Origin: an uncultured Muribaculaceae bacterium
GTDB lineage: Bacteria > Bacteroidota > Bacteroidia > Bacteroidales > Muribaculaceae
Reading direction: 5' to 3'
Assembly (NCBI GenBank): GCA_947177435.1
Contig: CAMWUM010000128.1
Coordinates: 1-6,026, forward strand
DNA length: 6,026 nt
Shown here one piece after another: positions 1 to 5,845 of this stretch. The position numbers were made by a program, and so were the translations under genes. The notes below the pieces were generated by a model. The model had not been told where the DNA came from and did not search any database. It saw only the letters and a program-made list of their open reading frames with translations. The first letter of the stretch is position 1. Every line of letters begins with the position of its first letter.

Positions 1-310
1 GCCTCACCGCGAAGGCCTGCTCCATATCAGCGAGATTGATTGGCAGCGCCTCGACAGCATGGAAGACTCCGGCCTCAAAGAGGGTGACGAAATCGACGTT
101 AAGCTCATCGAGGTCGACAAGAAGACCGGCAAGTTCCGCCTGTCAATGCGCGCCCTCAAAGAGAAGCCCGAAGGCTACGTTGAGCCCGAACGCCGTCCGC
201 GCGGACCCCGCCGCGAAGGCGACAACCGCGGCCCGCGTCGCGAAGGCGCTCCCCGCCGCGAAGGCGATCGCGGACCCCGTCGCGACAACCGTCCTCCCCG
301 CAAAGAATAA
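1..310 (+). CDS. pnp: Polyribonucleotide nucleotidyltransferase (PNPase), C-terminal part
   Basis: This is the 3' end of pnp, open from the left edge (codons begin at base 2) to a TAA at 308-310. PNPase degrades RNA 3'-to-5' with phosphate and works in the cytoplasm in mRNA turnover. The catalytic RNase PH domains and the KH domain lie outside the window. What is visible is the second half of the S1 RNA-binding domain: the segment [10 protein letters not shown] followed by [25 protein letters not shown] is the usual PNPase S1 ending. After the S1 domain comes a tail of about 46 residues (bases 170-307) with 15 arginines and PRREG three times. It is low-complexity and basic, and probably disordered and RNA-binding. 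The gene ends 15 bases before a strong hairpin and converges on the minus-strand operon. Identification is firm for the S1 part. An isolated S1 protein cannot be excluded without the upstream sequence, but the wording of the motif fits PNPase best. Confidence 0.88.
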   Translation, partial: PHREGLLHISEIDWQRLDSMEDSGLKEGDEIDVKLIEVDKKTGKFRLSMRALKEKPEGYVEPERRPRGPRREGDNRGPRREGAPRREGDRGPRRDNRPPRKE

Positions 311-325
311 TCACTCCTTCATATA

Positions 326-357
326 AATAAAAGCCGGCCTGCAAGCCGGCTTTTATT
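326..357. terminator. Bidirectional intrinsic terminator between pnp and the DUF5686 gene
   Basis: A perfect 13-bp inverted repeat, arms 326-338 and 345-357, encloses a 6-base loop (ctgcaa). The core is AAAAGCCGGC/GCCGGCTTTT, so each strand has a GC-rich stem followed by a T-rich run. It begins 15 bases after the pnp stop and ends 7 bases before the stop of the converging DUF5686 gene. This is the position expected of a terminator shared by two convergent transcripts. Confidence 0.9.
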
Positions 358-364
358 GTATTGA

Positions 365-2905
365 TCAGAATTTGAAGAGAAGGGCGATGCGGAGGCCGTG
401 GCGATCAATGGCGTAAGGTGGGCGGGTGTAGGTAAGGCGCCAGGCGTAATCGACACGCAGGTATTTGAAAATGTTGTCGAGGCCGACTGAGACTTCCATA
501 TAGGGGCGCGAGGTCATATTAGTGATGGTGGCATCTGTGGGGAATTGGTATAGCCCGGGATTGAGTGCGGGGTTGTTGCGGTGGCTCAGGTGGCCCCACA
601 GCCCGCGAAATCCAAACACCTCACGCCATTTCAACTTCTTTATCACGGGTATGTAATTGAGTATGGCGCCATTAGCCCAGTATGTGACGTCCCACGACGC
701 GTATGAGTCGTTGACGAACTCCATCGGGTTCATCAGCGCGAAGCTTTCCGGCTGGATAATGTATGAGACGTTGGCATTGGGGATGAGCAGGTTGAGGTAA
801 GGCGAACGGCTCCACACGTGGCCGCCCTTGACCACAGCGTCGACATGGCCGAATGCCGACAGCCAAAACCGCTTGCGCACGCTCATCTCTGTAACATTGA
901 GGGCGAAATCATTGCCGAGCCACCCGCCGGGAGCATAGACGTGCGAGAGCGTGAACACCGGCGCGTCGAGGTTGATTGGCACTCGGTTGGTGCGCGATTG
1001 GTAAAATTTCTCACCCGGGGCATATCGCAGCTGCACTCCTGCCGATGTCAGCATGTAGCGGCTGTGCGACTGCCCGTAGCCGTCGACGAACGGCACCCAA
1101 GGCGTGGCCCTCTGTATTTCGTTTTTGAGCGTGCCTACCACTGAGAAATTATTGGGAAGCTCGAGCGTGTATTCGAGCTTGTTGACATTGTGGTAGGTCA
1201 CCATGCGATCTGGCATGCGCTTGAGCGACAGGAAGAAGTTGTCGGAATTGGTGTACAGATACTTAGTACCCAGTTGGTCAACATCATAAAGGCTCGTGAA
1301 TCTGAGCGAATGTATGGGGAACTCGCGCGAGTGGGCAATCTTGTCGACAAATGACCATTCGAGTTCGCCCTTATACTTCCATCGGTGGTCCTTGGCGCCG
1401 TAAGCCACGTATCCTCTCGCGAAGAGTCGTCGGCTGAGATTGGCCGTAGTAATTCCGCCCACGCGAAATCGCCATCCCTCTACCCAGTTGTGACTTACTG
1501 TGGTGTTGACCGGGCCATACTCAACCTTGGGATTTTTACCAACGCGCACATATCCCATCACCAGCACCTTCAACACCTTCTCACCCCAATAATAGAGTTT
1601 GACATCACGCAGTCGCCCCATCAGCTGGTCTATTCGCTTCTCATTGTCAGTGACTTTGGCCATGCGGGCCTCCTCCCAGTAGGCCTCGTTGCGCTCACGG
1701 GCCCCATCGGCCTCCACGCTCTGCGCCAGGCCATCGAACACCGACATATCCGCCGGCTGGTCAAACGTGTGGCCCGTATAGCCCACGCTGCGGCGCATGA
1801 ATACGCCGGGGGTGCCTGGCAGAAGGCGCAACTCCACCACCAGGTCATCACTCACCTTGAGGCGGCTGCCGTCGGGAGCGCGCTCGTACTGCTGCGATAT
1901 GTACACGTTCTCGATGAAGTTGAGGTTGATGTCGCGCGGCTGGCGCATCGTCACCCTCTTAACAAACATTGTGCTGTCGCCCACGGGCACATATATCTGG
2001 CCGTTAAAGCCCATCGACGAGGGGTTGCGCGGATAGAAACTCAACTGCACGCAGCGCTCTCCGTCAACCTCTACCGTATCGGTGAGGTAGAACTTGTAAA
2101 AGTCAGGCGCGATGCGCGAGAGCGGACTGACGAACTTATTCTGAAACAGTGTGATATCCTCGTCGTAAATATCAATCTCGCGCAGCACGTCGTCCACCAT
2201 CGTGGTGACGCTCGCCTGGTCGGCAATCTCGTCGATGCCCTCCTCGCGTATGGCCTCCAGCAGCTCGCGGCGCGTCCTCGTGTCGGCACGCCAGTATTCA
2301 TCGGCCACCTTCTCCTTGGCTATTACTATCAGCACCGGCTTGCCCGATACCTCGGAGGTATCTACGTGGTCCCAAAGAAACGGAAACTTCTTGAATGCCG
2401 CCGAACCCTCATCCTTGTTCACAAAATCGTTGAGGCCGATGGATGATATGGAATGCTTGCGGTAAGTGTAGTACGGGTTGCGCTCCGGGGCGGTAAGCGG
2501 ACCGGCATCCCTGAGCCGGCGGGCAAACTCGACGGCGGGATTGTTCTTCTTGCTGTATTTCTCCTTGCGCACCACCACCTCGGCCAGCATGGTGGTCGAT
2601 GGCGTCATCTGCACGTCGTACAGGTTGTAGGCGTTCTTCTTGATGGGCACCACCCGCTTGTCGTAGCCCAGGCACGAGACCACGATGGCTCGGTCATCGG
2701 TGTTGACTGTGAGTTGGAATATGCCATTCTCGTCAGTGAGCGTGCCCTTGCCTTGGCCCTCGACAGCGACCGACGCCATCGGCAGCGGCTCGAGCGTGAC
2801 CGAGTCGCGCACTATGCCGCTTAGAAAGTACGCGTCGCCGCCCTTGGCGCATAGGCTCAAGGCGCAGGCGGCCATCAACAGAAGCAACGCCAACGCTCGC
2901 CTCAC
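365..2905 (-). CDS. DUF5686 family outer-membrane protein with CarboxypepD_reg-like domain
   Basis: The gene encodes 846 residues, TGA at 367-365. Residues 1-25 form a Sec signal peptide (MRRALALLLLMAACALS, plausible cleavage after GDA at 25). Residues about 27-112 are a CarboxypepD_reg-like Ig/transthyretin-type domain (SGIVRDSVTLEPLPMASVAV, then GTLTDENGIFQL and SCLGYDKR). This domain is common at the N terminus of Bacteroidota envelope proteins. The rest is DUF5686, opened by KYSKKNNPAVEF at 116-127. The C-terminal half is rich in alternating aromatic and polar strands and ends in LLFKF with a terminal Phe, as expected of an outer-membrane beta-barrel. The role of the family is unknown to me; transport or envelope assembly is only an inference. 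The start is GTG (2905-2903) and overlaps the CYTH stop as GTGA. No other start fits the signal peptide better. No clear Shine-Dalgarno sequence precedes it, so translation probably depends on re-initiation. It is the last gene of the operon and ends at the shared terminator. Confidence 0.87.
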   Translation of the reverse strand: MRRALALLLLMAACALSLCAKGGDAYFLSGIVRDSVTLEPLPMASVAVEGQGKGTLTDENGIFQLTVNTDDRAIVVSCLGYDKRVVPIKKNAYNLYDVQMTPSTTMLAEVVVRKEKYSKKNNPAVEFARRLRDAGPLTAPERNPYYTYRKHSISSIGLNDFVNKDEGSAAFKKFPFLWDHVDTSEVSGKPVLIVIAKEKVADEYWRADTRTRRELLEAIREEGIDEIADQASVTTMVDDVLREIDIYDEDITLFQNKFVSPLSRIAPDFYKFYLTDTVEVDGERCVQLSFYPRNPSSMGFNGQIYVPVGDSTMFVKRVTMRQPRDINLNFIENVYISQQYERAPDGSRLKVSDDLVVELRLLPGTPGVFMRRSVGYTGHTFDQPADMSVFDGLAQSVEADGARERNEAYWEEARMAKVTDNEKRIDQLMGRLRDVKLYYWGEKVLKVLVMGYVRVGKNPKVEYGPVNTTVSHNWVEGWRFRVGGITTANLSRRLFARGYVAYGAKDHRWKYKGELEWSFVDKIAHSREFPIHSLRFTSLYDVDQLGTKYLYTNSDNFFLSLKRMPDRMVTYHNVNKLEYTLELPNNFSVVGTLKNEIQRATPWVPFVDGYGQSHSRYMLTSAGVQLRYAPGEKFYQSRTNRVPINLDAPVFTLSHVYAPGGWLGNDFALNVTEMSVRKRFWLSAFGHVDAVVKGGHVWSRSPYLNLLIPNANVSYIIQPESFALMNPMEFVNDSYASWDVTYWANGAILNYIPVIKKLKWREVFGFRGLWGHLSHRNNPALNPGLYQFPTDATITNMTSRPYMEVSVGLDNIFKYLRVDYAWRLTYTRPPYAIDRHGLRIALLFKF

Positions 2906-3348
2906 TGCCGGGCCAGGTTAGAGTTGTAGTATTGCGGATCGCCCGTCACCTCGCGGCCTGCGAACGGAGGCACTGCAAACGGCGCATCCTCGCTCGGCAG
3001 TTCGATTTCAGCAATAACAAGGCCATCTAAGCGACCGCCGAACTCGTCGACCTCCCATGTATGGCCATCAAATGGCGCAATCCAGCGCGTCTTTTCGATT
3101 TTCGCGCGGCACAGCGCCAGCATCTCCTCGGCATCCGCCACCGGTACGGGGTATTCCCACTCGCCTCGCGTGCAGCCCACGGTCTTGCTCTTTATGGTGA
3201 CAAAGGCGTGGCTGTCAAGCACGCGCACACGCACCGTGGCCAGCGGGTCGGTCGAGAGATAACCCTGCACGATGCGGTGGTTGGCCGTGGCCATGCGCTT
3301 GTAATCGTCGTTGACTACCAGGAATTTGCGTTCGATTTCTACTGACAT
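2902..3348 (-). CDS. CYTH-domain protein, probable triphosphate tunnel metalloenzyme
   Basis: This 148-residue protein is a single CYTH domain, the usual size of the short bacterial triphosphate tunnel metalloenzymes (TTM). The defining ExExK motif is present near the N terminus (E4, E6, K8 in VEIERKFLV). The alternating charged strand residues of the tunnel also appear: R40 and R42 (TVRVRV), K53 and K55 (TIKSK), E63 and E65 (GEWEY), K86 and R88 (EKTRW), D101/E102, and E114 and E116 (AEIEL). Short TTMs of this kind hydrolyse inorganic tripolyphosphate or other triphosphates with a divalent metal; family members also include thiamine triphosphatases and class IV adenylate cyclases. The exact substrate cannot be told from sequence. 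No signal peptide is seen, so it is cytosolic. Its ATG (3348-3346) lies inside the end of rlmD (10-base overlap) and its TGA overlaps the next gene by 4 bases. It therefore sits in the middle of a tightly packed operon. Confidence 0.88.
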   Translation of the reverse strand: MSVEIERKFLVVNDDYKRMATANHRIVQGYLSTDPLATVRVRVLDSHAFVTIKSKTVGCTRGEWEYPVPVADAEEMLALCRAKIEKTRWIAPFDGHTWEVDEFGGRLDGLVIAEIELPSEDAPFAVPPFAGREVTGDPQYYNSNLARQ

Positions 3349-4757
3349 GGGCGCTTGCGGAGCTTGACCACGTTTTCGACATGCTGCGTATGGGGGAACA
3401 TATCCACGGGCTGGATGGCCAGCACCTCGTACTTGCAGTCGAGCAGGGCCAGGTCGCGGGCCTGCGTGGCGGGGTTGCAGCTTACGTACACGATGCGCTC
3501 GGGCTCAGCCTCGAGGATGACGTTGACCACGTCGGCGTGCATGCCTGCTCGGGGCGGGTCGATGATCATCACGTCAGGACGGCCGTGCTTGGCGATGAAC
3601 TCGGCATTGAGGACGTCCTTCATGTCACCGGCGTAGAAAAGCGTATTGTCTATGCCGTTGATTTGCGAGTTGACCTTGGCGTCCTCGATGGCCTCGGGCA
3701 CATACTCGATGCCCACCACCTGGCGCGCCTTGCGGCTCACGAAGTTGGCGATGGTGCCCGTGCCGGTGTATAGGTCGTAGACGAGCTCGTCGCCCGTCAG
3801 CTCGGCAAAGTCGCGTGCCACCTTGTACAGTTCGTAGGCCTGCAGCGAGTTGGTCTGGTAGAACGACTTCGGGCCCACGCGGAAGCGCAGCCCCTCCATC
3901 TCCTCCTCAATCCACTCCGCGCCGCTGTGCACCAGCACCTGCTGGTCGGCAATAGTGTCGTTGACCTTGAGGTTGACGACGTAGAGCAGCGACGTAATCT
4001 CCGGGAACTCGGCGCGCACAGCGTCGAGCAATGCCTGAATCTTCGGCTGGTCGTCCTCGCCAAACACCATCACGGCCATAATCTGGCCCGTCGAGGCCAT
4101 GCGCACCATCAGCGTGCGCAGCAGGCCAGCGTTGTTTCTCAGGTCGTAGAATGAATAGCCGTGGTCCAGGCTGTATTGCTTTATGAACAGGCGCAGGCGA
4201 TTGCTGAAATCATCCTGCAGCCAGCATTTACGTATGTCGAGCACCTTGTCGAAAGCGCCAGGGATGTGGAAGCCCGCGGCCTCGCGCACCGGAAACTCCT
4301 CGCCGCTGCGCAGTTGCTCGTAGGTGAGCCAGCACTTGTTGGAGAACGTGTACTCCATCTTGTTGCGGTACTCCCAGATGCACTTCGAACCCAAAATCGG
4401 GCTCACCGGCGGGCACGCCACCTTGGCGATGCGTTGCAGCGCGTCCTCCACCTGCTTTTGCTTGCAACGCAGCTGCAAGTCGTAAGGCAGATGCTGCCAG
4501 CGGCAACCGCCGCACACCGTGAAATGCTCGCACTTAGGCTCCACCCTCACAGGCGAGGGCGAGACCATGCGCTCGATATGCCCCTCGGCATACGACCTCT
4601 TCTTCTTGTCAAGCTTGATGTCGGCCACGTCGCCCGGAGCGGCGAACGGCACAAACACCACCATATCATTGACGCGCGCCACGGCATTGCCCTCGGCGCC
4701 CACGTCCAATATTTCAACTCCCTCAAGCACGGGGAGCTCCTTGCGTTTGCGGCTCAT
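3339..4757 (-). CDS. rlmD: 23S rRNA (uracil-C5)-methyltransferase, RlmD/RumA family
   Basis: The 472-residue protein methylates C5 of a uridine in 23S rRNA with S-adenosylmethionine (U1939 in the E. coli RlmD case). A TRAM RNA-binding domain covers about residues 7-65. Cys76, Cys82 and Cys85 (KC-x5-CGGC) plus Cys178 (RKCW) match the four ligands of the RumA [4Fe-4S] cluster. The Rossmann methyltransferase domain has FYQTN (299-303), SAM motif DLYTGTGTIA (328-337), IIDPPRAG (398-405) and the catalytic Cys427 in SCNPATQARD. HTQHVENV supplies the likely general base Glu461. All key residues are present and the length is normal. Start ATG (4757-4755); stop TAG (3341-3339) lies inside the CYTH gene start. 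Some bacteria have a dual-specificity homologue, RlmCD, and paralogues are common, so the exact target base (U1939, U747 or both) is not settled. It is the first gene of the operon, with a promoter candidate just upstream. Confidence 0.93.
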   Translation of the reverse strand: MSRKRKELPVLEGVEILDVGAEGNAVARVNDMVVFVPFAAPGDVADIKLDKKKRSYAEGHIERMVSPSPVRVEPKCEHFTVCGGCRWQHLPYDLQLRCKQKQVEDALQRIAKVACPPVSPILGSKCIWEYRNKMEYTFSNKCWLTYEQLRSGEEFPVREAAGFHIPGAFDKVLDIRKCWLQDDFSNRLRLFIKQYSLDHGYSFYDLRNNAGLLRTLMVRMASTGQIMAVMVFGEDDQPKIQALLDAVRAEFPEITSLLYVVNLKVNDTIADQQVLVHSGAEWIEEEMEGLRFRVGPKSFYQTNSLQAYELYKVARDFAELTGDELVYDLYTGTGTIANFVSRKARQVVGIEYVPEAIEDAKVNSQINGIDNTLFYAGDMKDVLNAEFIAKHGRPDVMIIDPPRAGMHADVVNVILEAEPERIVYVSCNPATQARDLALLDCKYEVLAIQPVDMFPHTQHVENVVKLRKRPCQ

Positions 4758-4782
4758 TATCTTCTCATTTAATTTCCAACCG

Positions 4783-4815
4783 CAAAATTACAAAATCCTC
4801 CCGACATTCCCGCAA
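4783..4815 (-). promoter_or_regulatory. rlmD: Probable Bacteroidota-type promoter for the rlmD operon
   Basis: Read on the minus strand, bases 4790-4783 are TAATTTTG, an exact match to the Bacteroidota -7 consensus TAnnTTTG. A TTG at 4815-4813 lies 22 bases upstream and could serve as a partial -33 element (consensus TTTG). Transcription would start roughly 10 bases before the rlmD region, giving a leader of about 20 bases. The -7 match is good and the position is right; the -33 element is weak. Confidence 0.5.
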
Positions 4816-4854
4816 TTTTCTAAAACAAATAACATGTGTGATGCCGTAACTGGA

Positions 4855-4868
4855 TTTTAAGACAGTAG
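4855..4868 (+). repeat. Left terminal inverted repeat
   Basis: TTTTAAGACAGTAG, identical to the reverse complement of 5722-5735. Identity stops on the outer side at the base before. On the inner side it continues imperfectly (13 of the next 17 bases) through the short-period units. Confidence 0.8.
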
Positions 4869-4977
4869 AACAGTAGAAACAGTAGGGGTTGGTTGGGGAT
4901 AATAGTGTAGGAATGAGCTACGGAGAAGCAACTGCTCCAAAATATCTCCTGTTTCTCCTGTGCTCCTATCAAAAAAA
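4855..4977. repeat. Left hairpin element (ACAGTAG / CTCCTGT arms)
   Basis: The element begins TTTTAA and then has three units of ACAGTAG at an 8-9 base period (4861-4885). About 60 bases later the inverted arm carries two CTCCTGT units and a CTCCTAT (4945-4970), followed by A7 (4971-4977). The two arms pair at about 20 of 25 positions. A small inner inverted repeat, GGAG...CTCC, lies at 4922-4938, and GTAG...CTAC at 4907-4921. It occupies the space between the rlmD promoter region and the stop of the exported-protein gene. It is not followed by a proper T-run in either direction, so it is not a standard terminator. Confidence 0.7.
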
Positions 4978-4990
4978 TGGGGGGCTAATG

Positions 4991-5617
4991 TCAGGAGTTT
5001 AGGGGAAACCATCTGGTCTTTTTTAGATTATCATCGTTTAACTCAATTCTGTTGAAGACCGTTCCGTCTGCGAGTGTGTATTGCACAAGGCCATATTTCT
5101 TGCTCCACGCATAGCTTATGATTCTACTAGCATCATCCTGATCAATGGTGTCATAATGAAAGCCATCAAAAATCATAACATCATTGATTGTAGTACCGTC
5201 TACCTGCAGACTGACAGGATTCAATGGCACATTTTCCAGTCTCCTGTTTTTTACAGGCAAAGAGAAGCCTATTGTACCGCCTTTCCATTTAGTTATCTCT
5301 ATATATTCATGTTTTCCTCGGATGTTGAATGCTACTCCGGCATAAGCAATGTAGTCTCCTCCAAAACTAGTATTAAAAGCAGACCATTTGATGGGATCTA
5401 ATGTATTTTCAATTATTATCCATGTAATCTGAACCGTGTCAAATTCACCATCGTTGGATTTGAAATATATAAATTCTCCCACTTGACTATTTGTTATCCA
5501 CTCCAATTCCCCATCATTCAAATGTGTCATAGAATCATACGTACACGCATGCACAAACCCCCAAAGGAACAGGCACGAAGCCAAGGCTGGGATTATCCAC
5601 TTAAAAATCTTTTTCAT
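4991..5617 (-). CDS. Predicted exported protein or lipoprotein of unknown function
   Basis: I do not recognise the family. The start chosen is the ATG at 5617-5615, giving 208 residues, because MKKIFKWIIPALASCLFLWGF is a clear signal peptide (two lysines, then a hydrophobic core). Cys25 in VHAC could be a lipobox cysteine, though His at -2 is unusual, so lipoprotein versus soluble periplasmic protein is open. The mature part has no further membrane segment and looks rich in beta strands (ITWIIIENT, YIAYAGVAFNI, EYIEITKW). It ends with SKKYGLVQYTLADGTVFNRIEL, a pattern that resembles the C termini of other small Bacteroidales secreted proteins; this is an impression, not a family assignment. 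The frame stays open to 5698, but the added 27 residues are encoded by the repeat element and would bury the signal peptide, so that start is rejected. G+C is about 39% by hand count, well below the neighbours. Repeat elements flank it on both sides, and no clear promoter box is seen in the 110 bases upstream. Confidence 0.75.
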   Translation of the reverse strand: MKKIFKWIIPALASCLFLWGFVHACTYDSMTHLNDGELEWITNSQVGEFIYFKSNDGEFDTVQITWIIIENTLDPIKWSAFNTSFGGDYIAYAGVAFNIRGKHEYIEITKWKGGTIGFSLPVKNRRLENVPLNPVSLQVDGTTINDVMIFDGFHYDTIDQDDASRIISYAWSKKYGLVQYTLADGTVFNRIELNDDNLKKTRWFPLNS

Positions 5618-5625
5618 CGTTGGGA

Positions 5626-5735
5626 TTTTTGACAGGTGAACAGGAGGAACAGGAGGTTTTGCGGAGTATGGCACAGGAGCGCCCCGCCGTTGCTCCATAA
5701 AAATCTCCTGTTGCTCCTGTGCTACTGTCTTAAAA
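5626..5735. repeat. Right hairpin element (ACAGGAG / CTCCTGT arms)
   Basis: On the + strand a T5 run (5626-5630) is followed by an arm of GACAGG and two ACAGGAGG-type units (5631-5656). After a 47-base middle comes the inverted arm TCTCCTGTTGCTCCTGTGC and CTACTGTC (5704-5729), then TTAAAA. The arms pair at about 21 of 26 positions. An extra ACAGGAGC unit at 5673-5680 and a perfect inner pair GGAGC/GCTCC (5676-5680, 5692-5696) lie between them. The element has the same build as the left one, in opposite orientation, and ends 8 bases before the start codon of the exported-protein gene. If transcribed it would form most of that gene's 5' leader. Confidence 0.72.
5722..5735 (-). repeat. Right terminal inverted repeat
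   Basis: CTACTGTCTTAAAA, the exact reverse complement of 4855-4868. The sequence outside it is AACTG (5736-5740), also present at 4848-4852. Confidence 0.8.
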
Positions 5736-5845
5736 AACTGTTATTCACTGATGCCCTTATAGAACGTAGTGCTACGAATGTCATCAACATCCTTAAGATC
5801 CACGTTTTCATCTCTTGTAAAGTGTTGTTATGAATAAGGATATTA
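5736..5845. other. Intergenic stretch with possible coding relics
   Basis: These 110 bases lie between the right repeat and the higA remnant. On the minus strand one frame (5827-5741) reads to a TAA as a hydrophilic tail ending DVDDIRSTTFYKGISE. It looks protein-like but has no ATG and follows a stop. Another frame (5811-5722) starts at ATG with MKTWILRMLMTFVAL, which resembles a signal peptide, and stops exactly in the terminal repeat after 29 residues. Neither can be called a gene. No Bacteroidota -7 box is seen for the gene downstream. Confidence 0.3.

Larger units (their letters stand above)
4853..5735. mobile_element. Putative inverted-repeat-bounded cassette carrying one exported-protein gene
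   Basis: The exact 14-mer TTTTAAGACAGTAG at 4855-4868 recurs as its reverse complement at 5722-5735, so the two ends point inward. AACTG lies outside on both sides (4848-4852 and 5736-5740), a possible 5-base target duplication if GA (4853-4854) counts as element sequence. Inside are two hairpin elements and a single low-G+C gene. No transposase or integrase is encoded, so if the unit moves it would need help from elsewhere. An alternative is two independent insertions of a dispersed intergenic repeat on either side of a gene. The repeats are seen directly; mobility is inference. Confidence 0.4.

Noticed and set aside
1385..2446. Long + strand open frame of 353 codons opposite the DUF5686 gene
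   Set aside because: It lies wholly antisense to a gene with clear domains, has a His/Leu/Arg-skewed composition typical of an antisense frame in G+C-rich DNA, and shows no recognisable motif.
4161..4772. + strand open frame of 203 codons opposite rlmD
   Set aside because: It is antisense to conserved RlmD motifs, with a skewed composition and no recognisable domain.
4945..4990. Intrinsic terminator for the exported-protein gene at the T7 run (4977-4971, minus strand)
   Set aside because: The T-run comes before the hairpin on that strand, not after it, and no GC-rich stem precedes the T-run.
5618..5698. N-terminal extension of the exported protein to an ATG at 5698
   Set aside because: The extra 27 residues are encoded by the hairpin repeat and would place a proline-rich stretch before a good signal peptide starting at 5617.
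4855..5735. CRISPR array or phage attachment site from the repeated ACAGGAG units
   Set aside because: Units are 8-9 bases with no unique spacers and occur in inverted arms; there are no cas or integrase genes and no tRNA.
5636..5833. + strand open frame of 65 codons across the right repeat
   Set aside because: It runs through the hairpin element and an intergenic stretch, with no domain or initiation signal.
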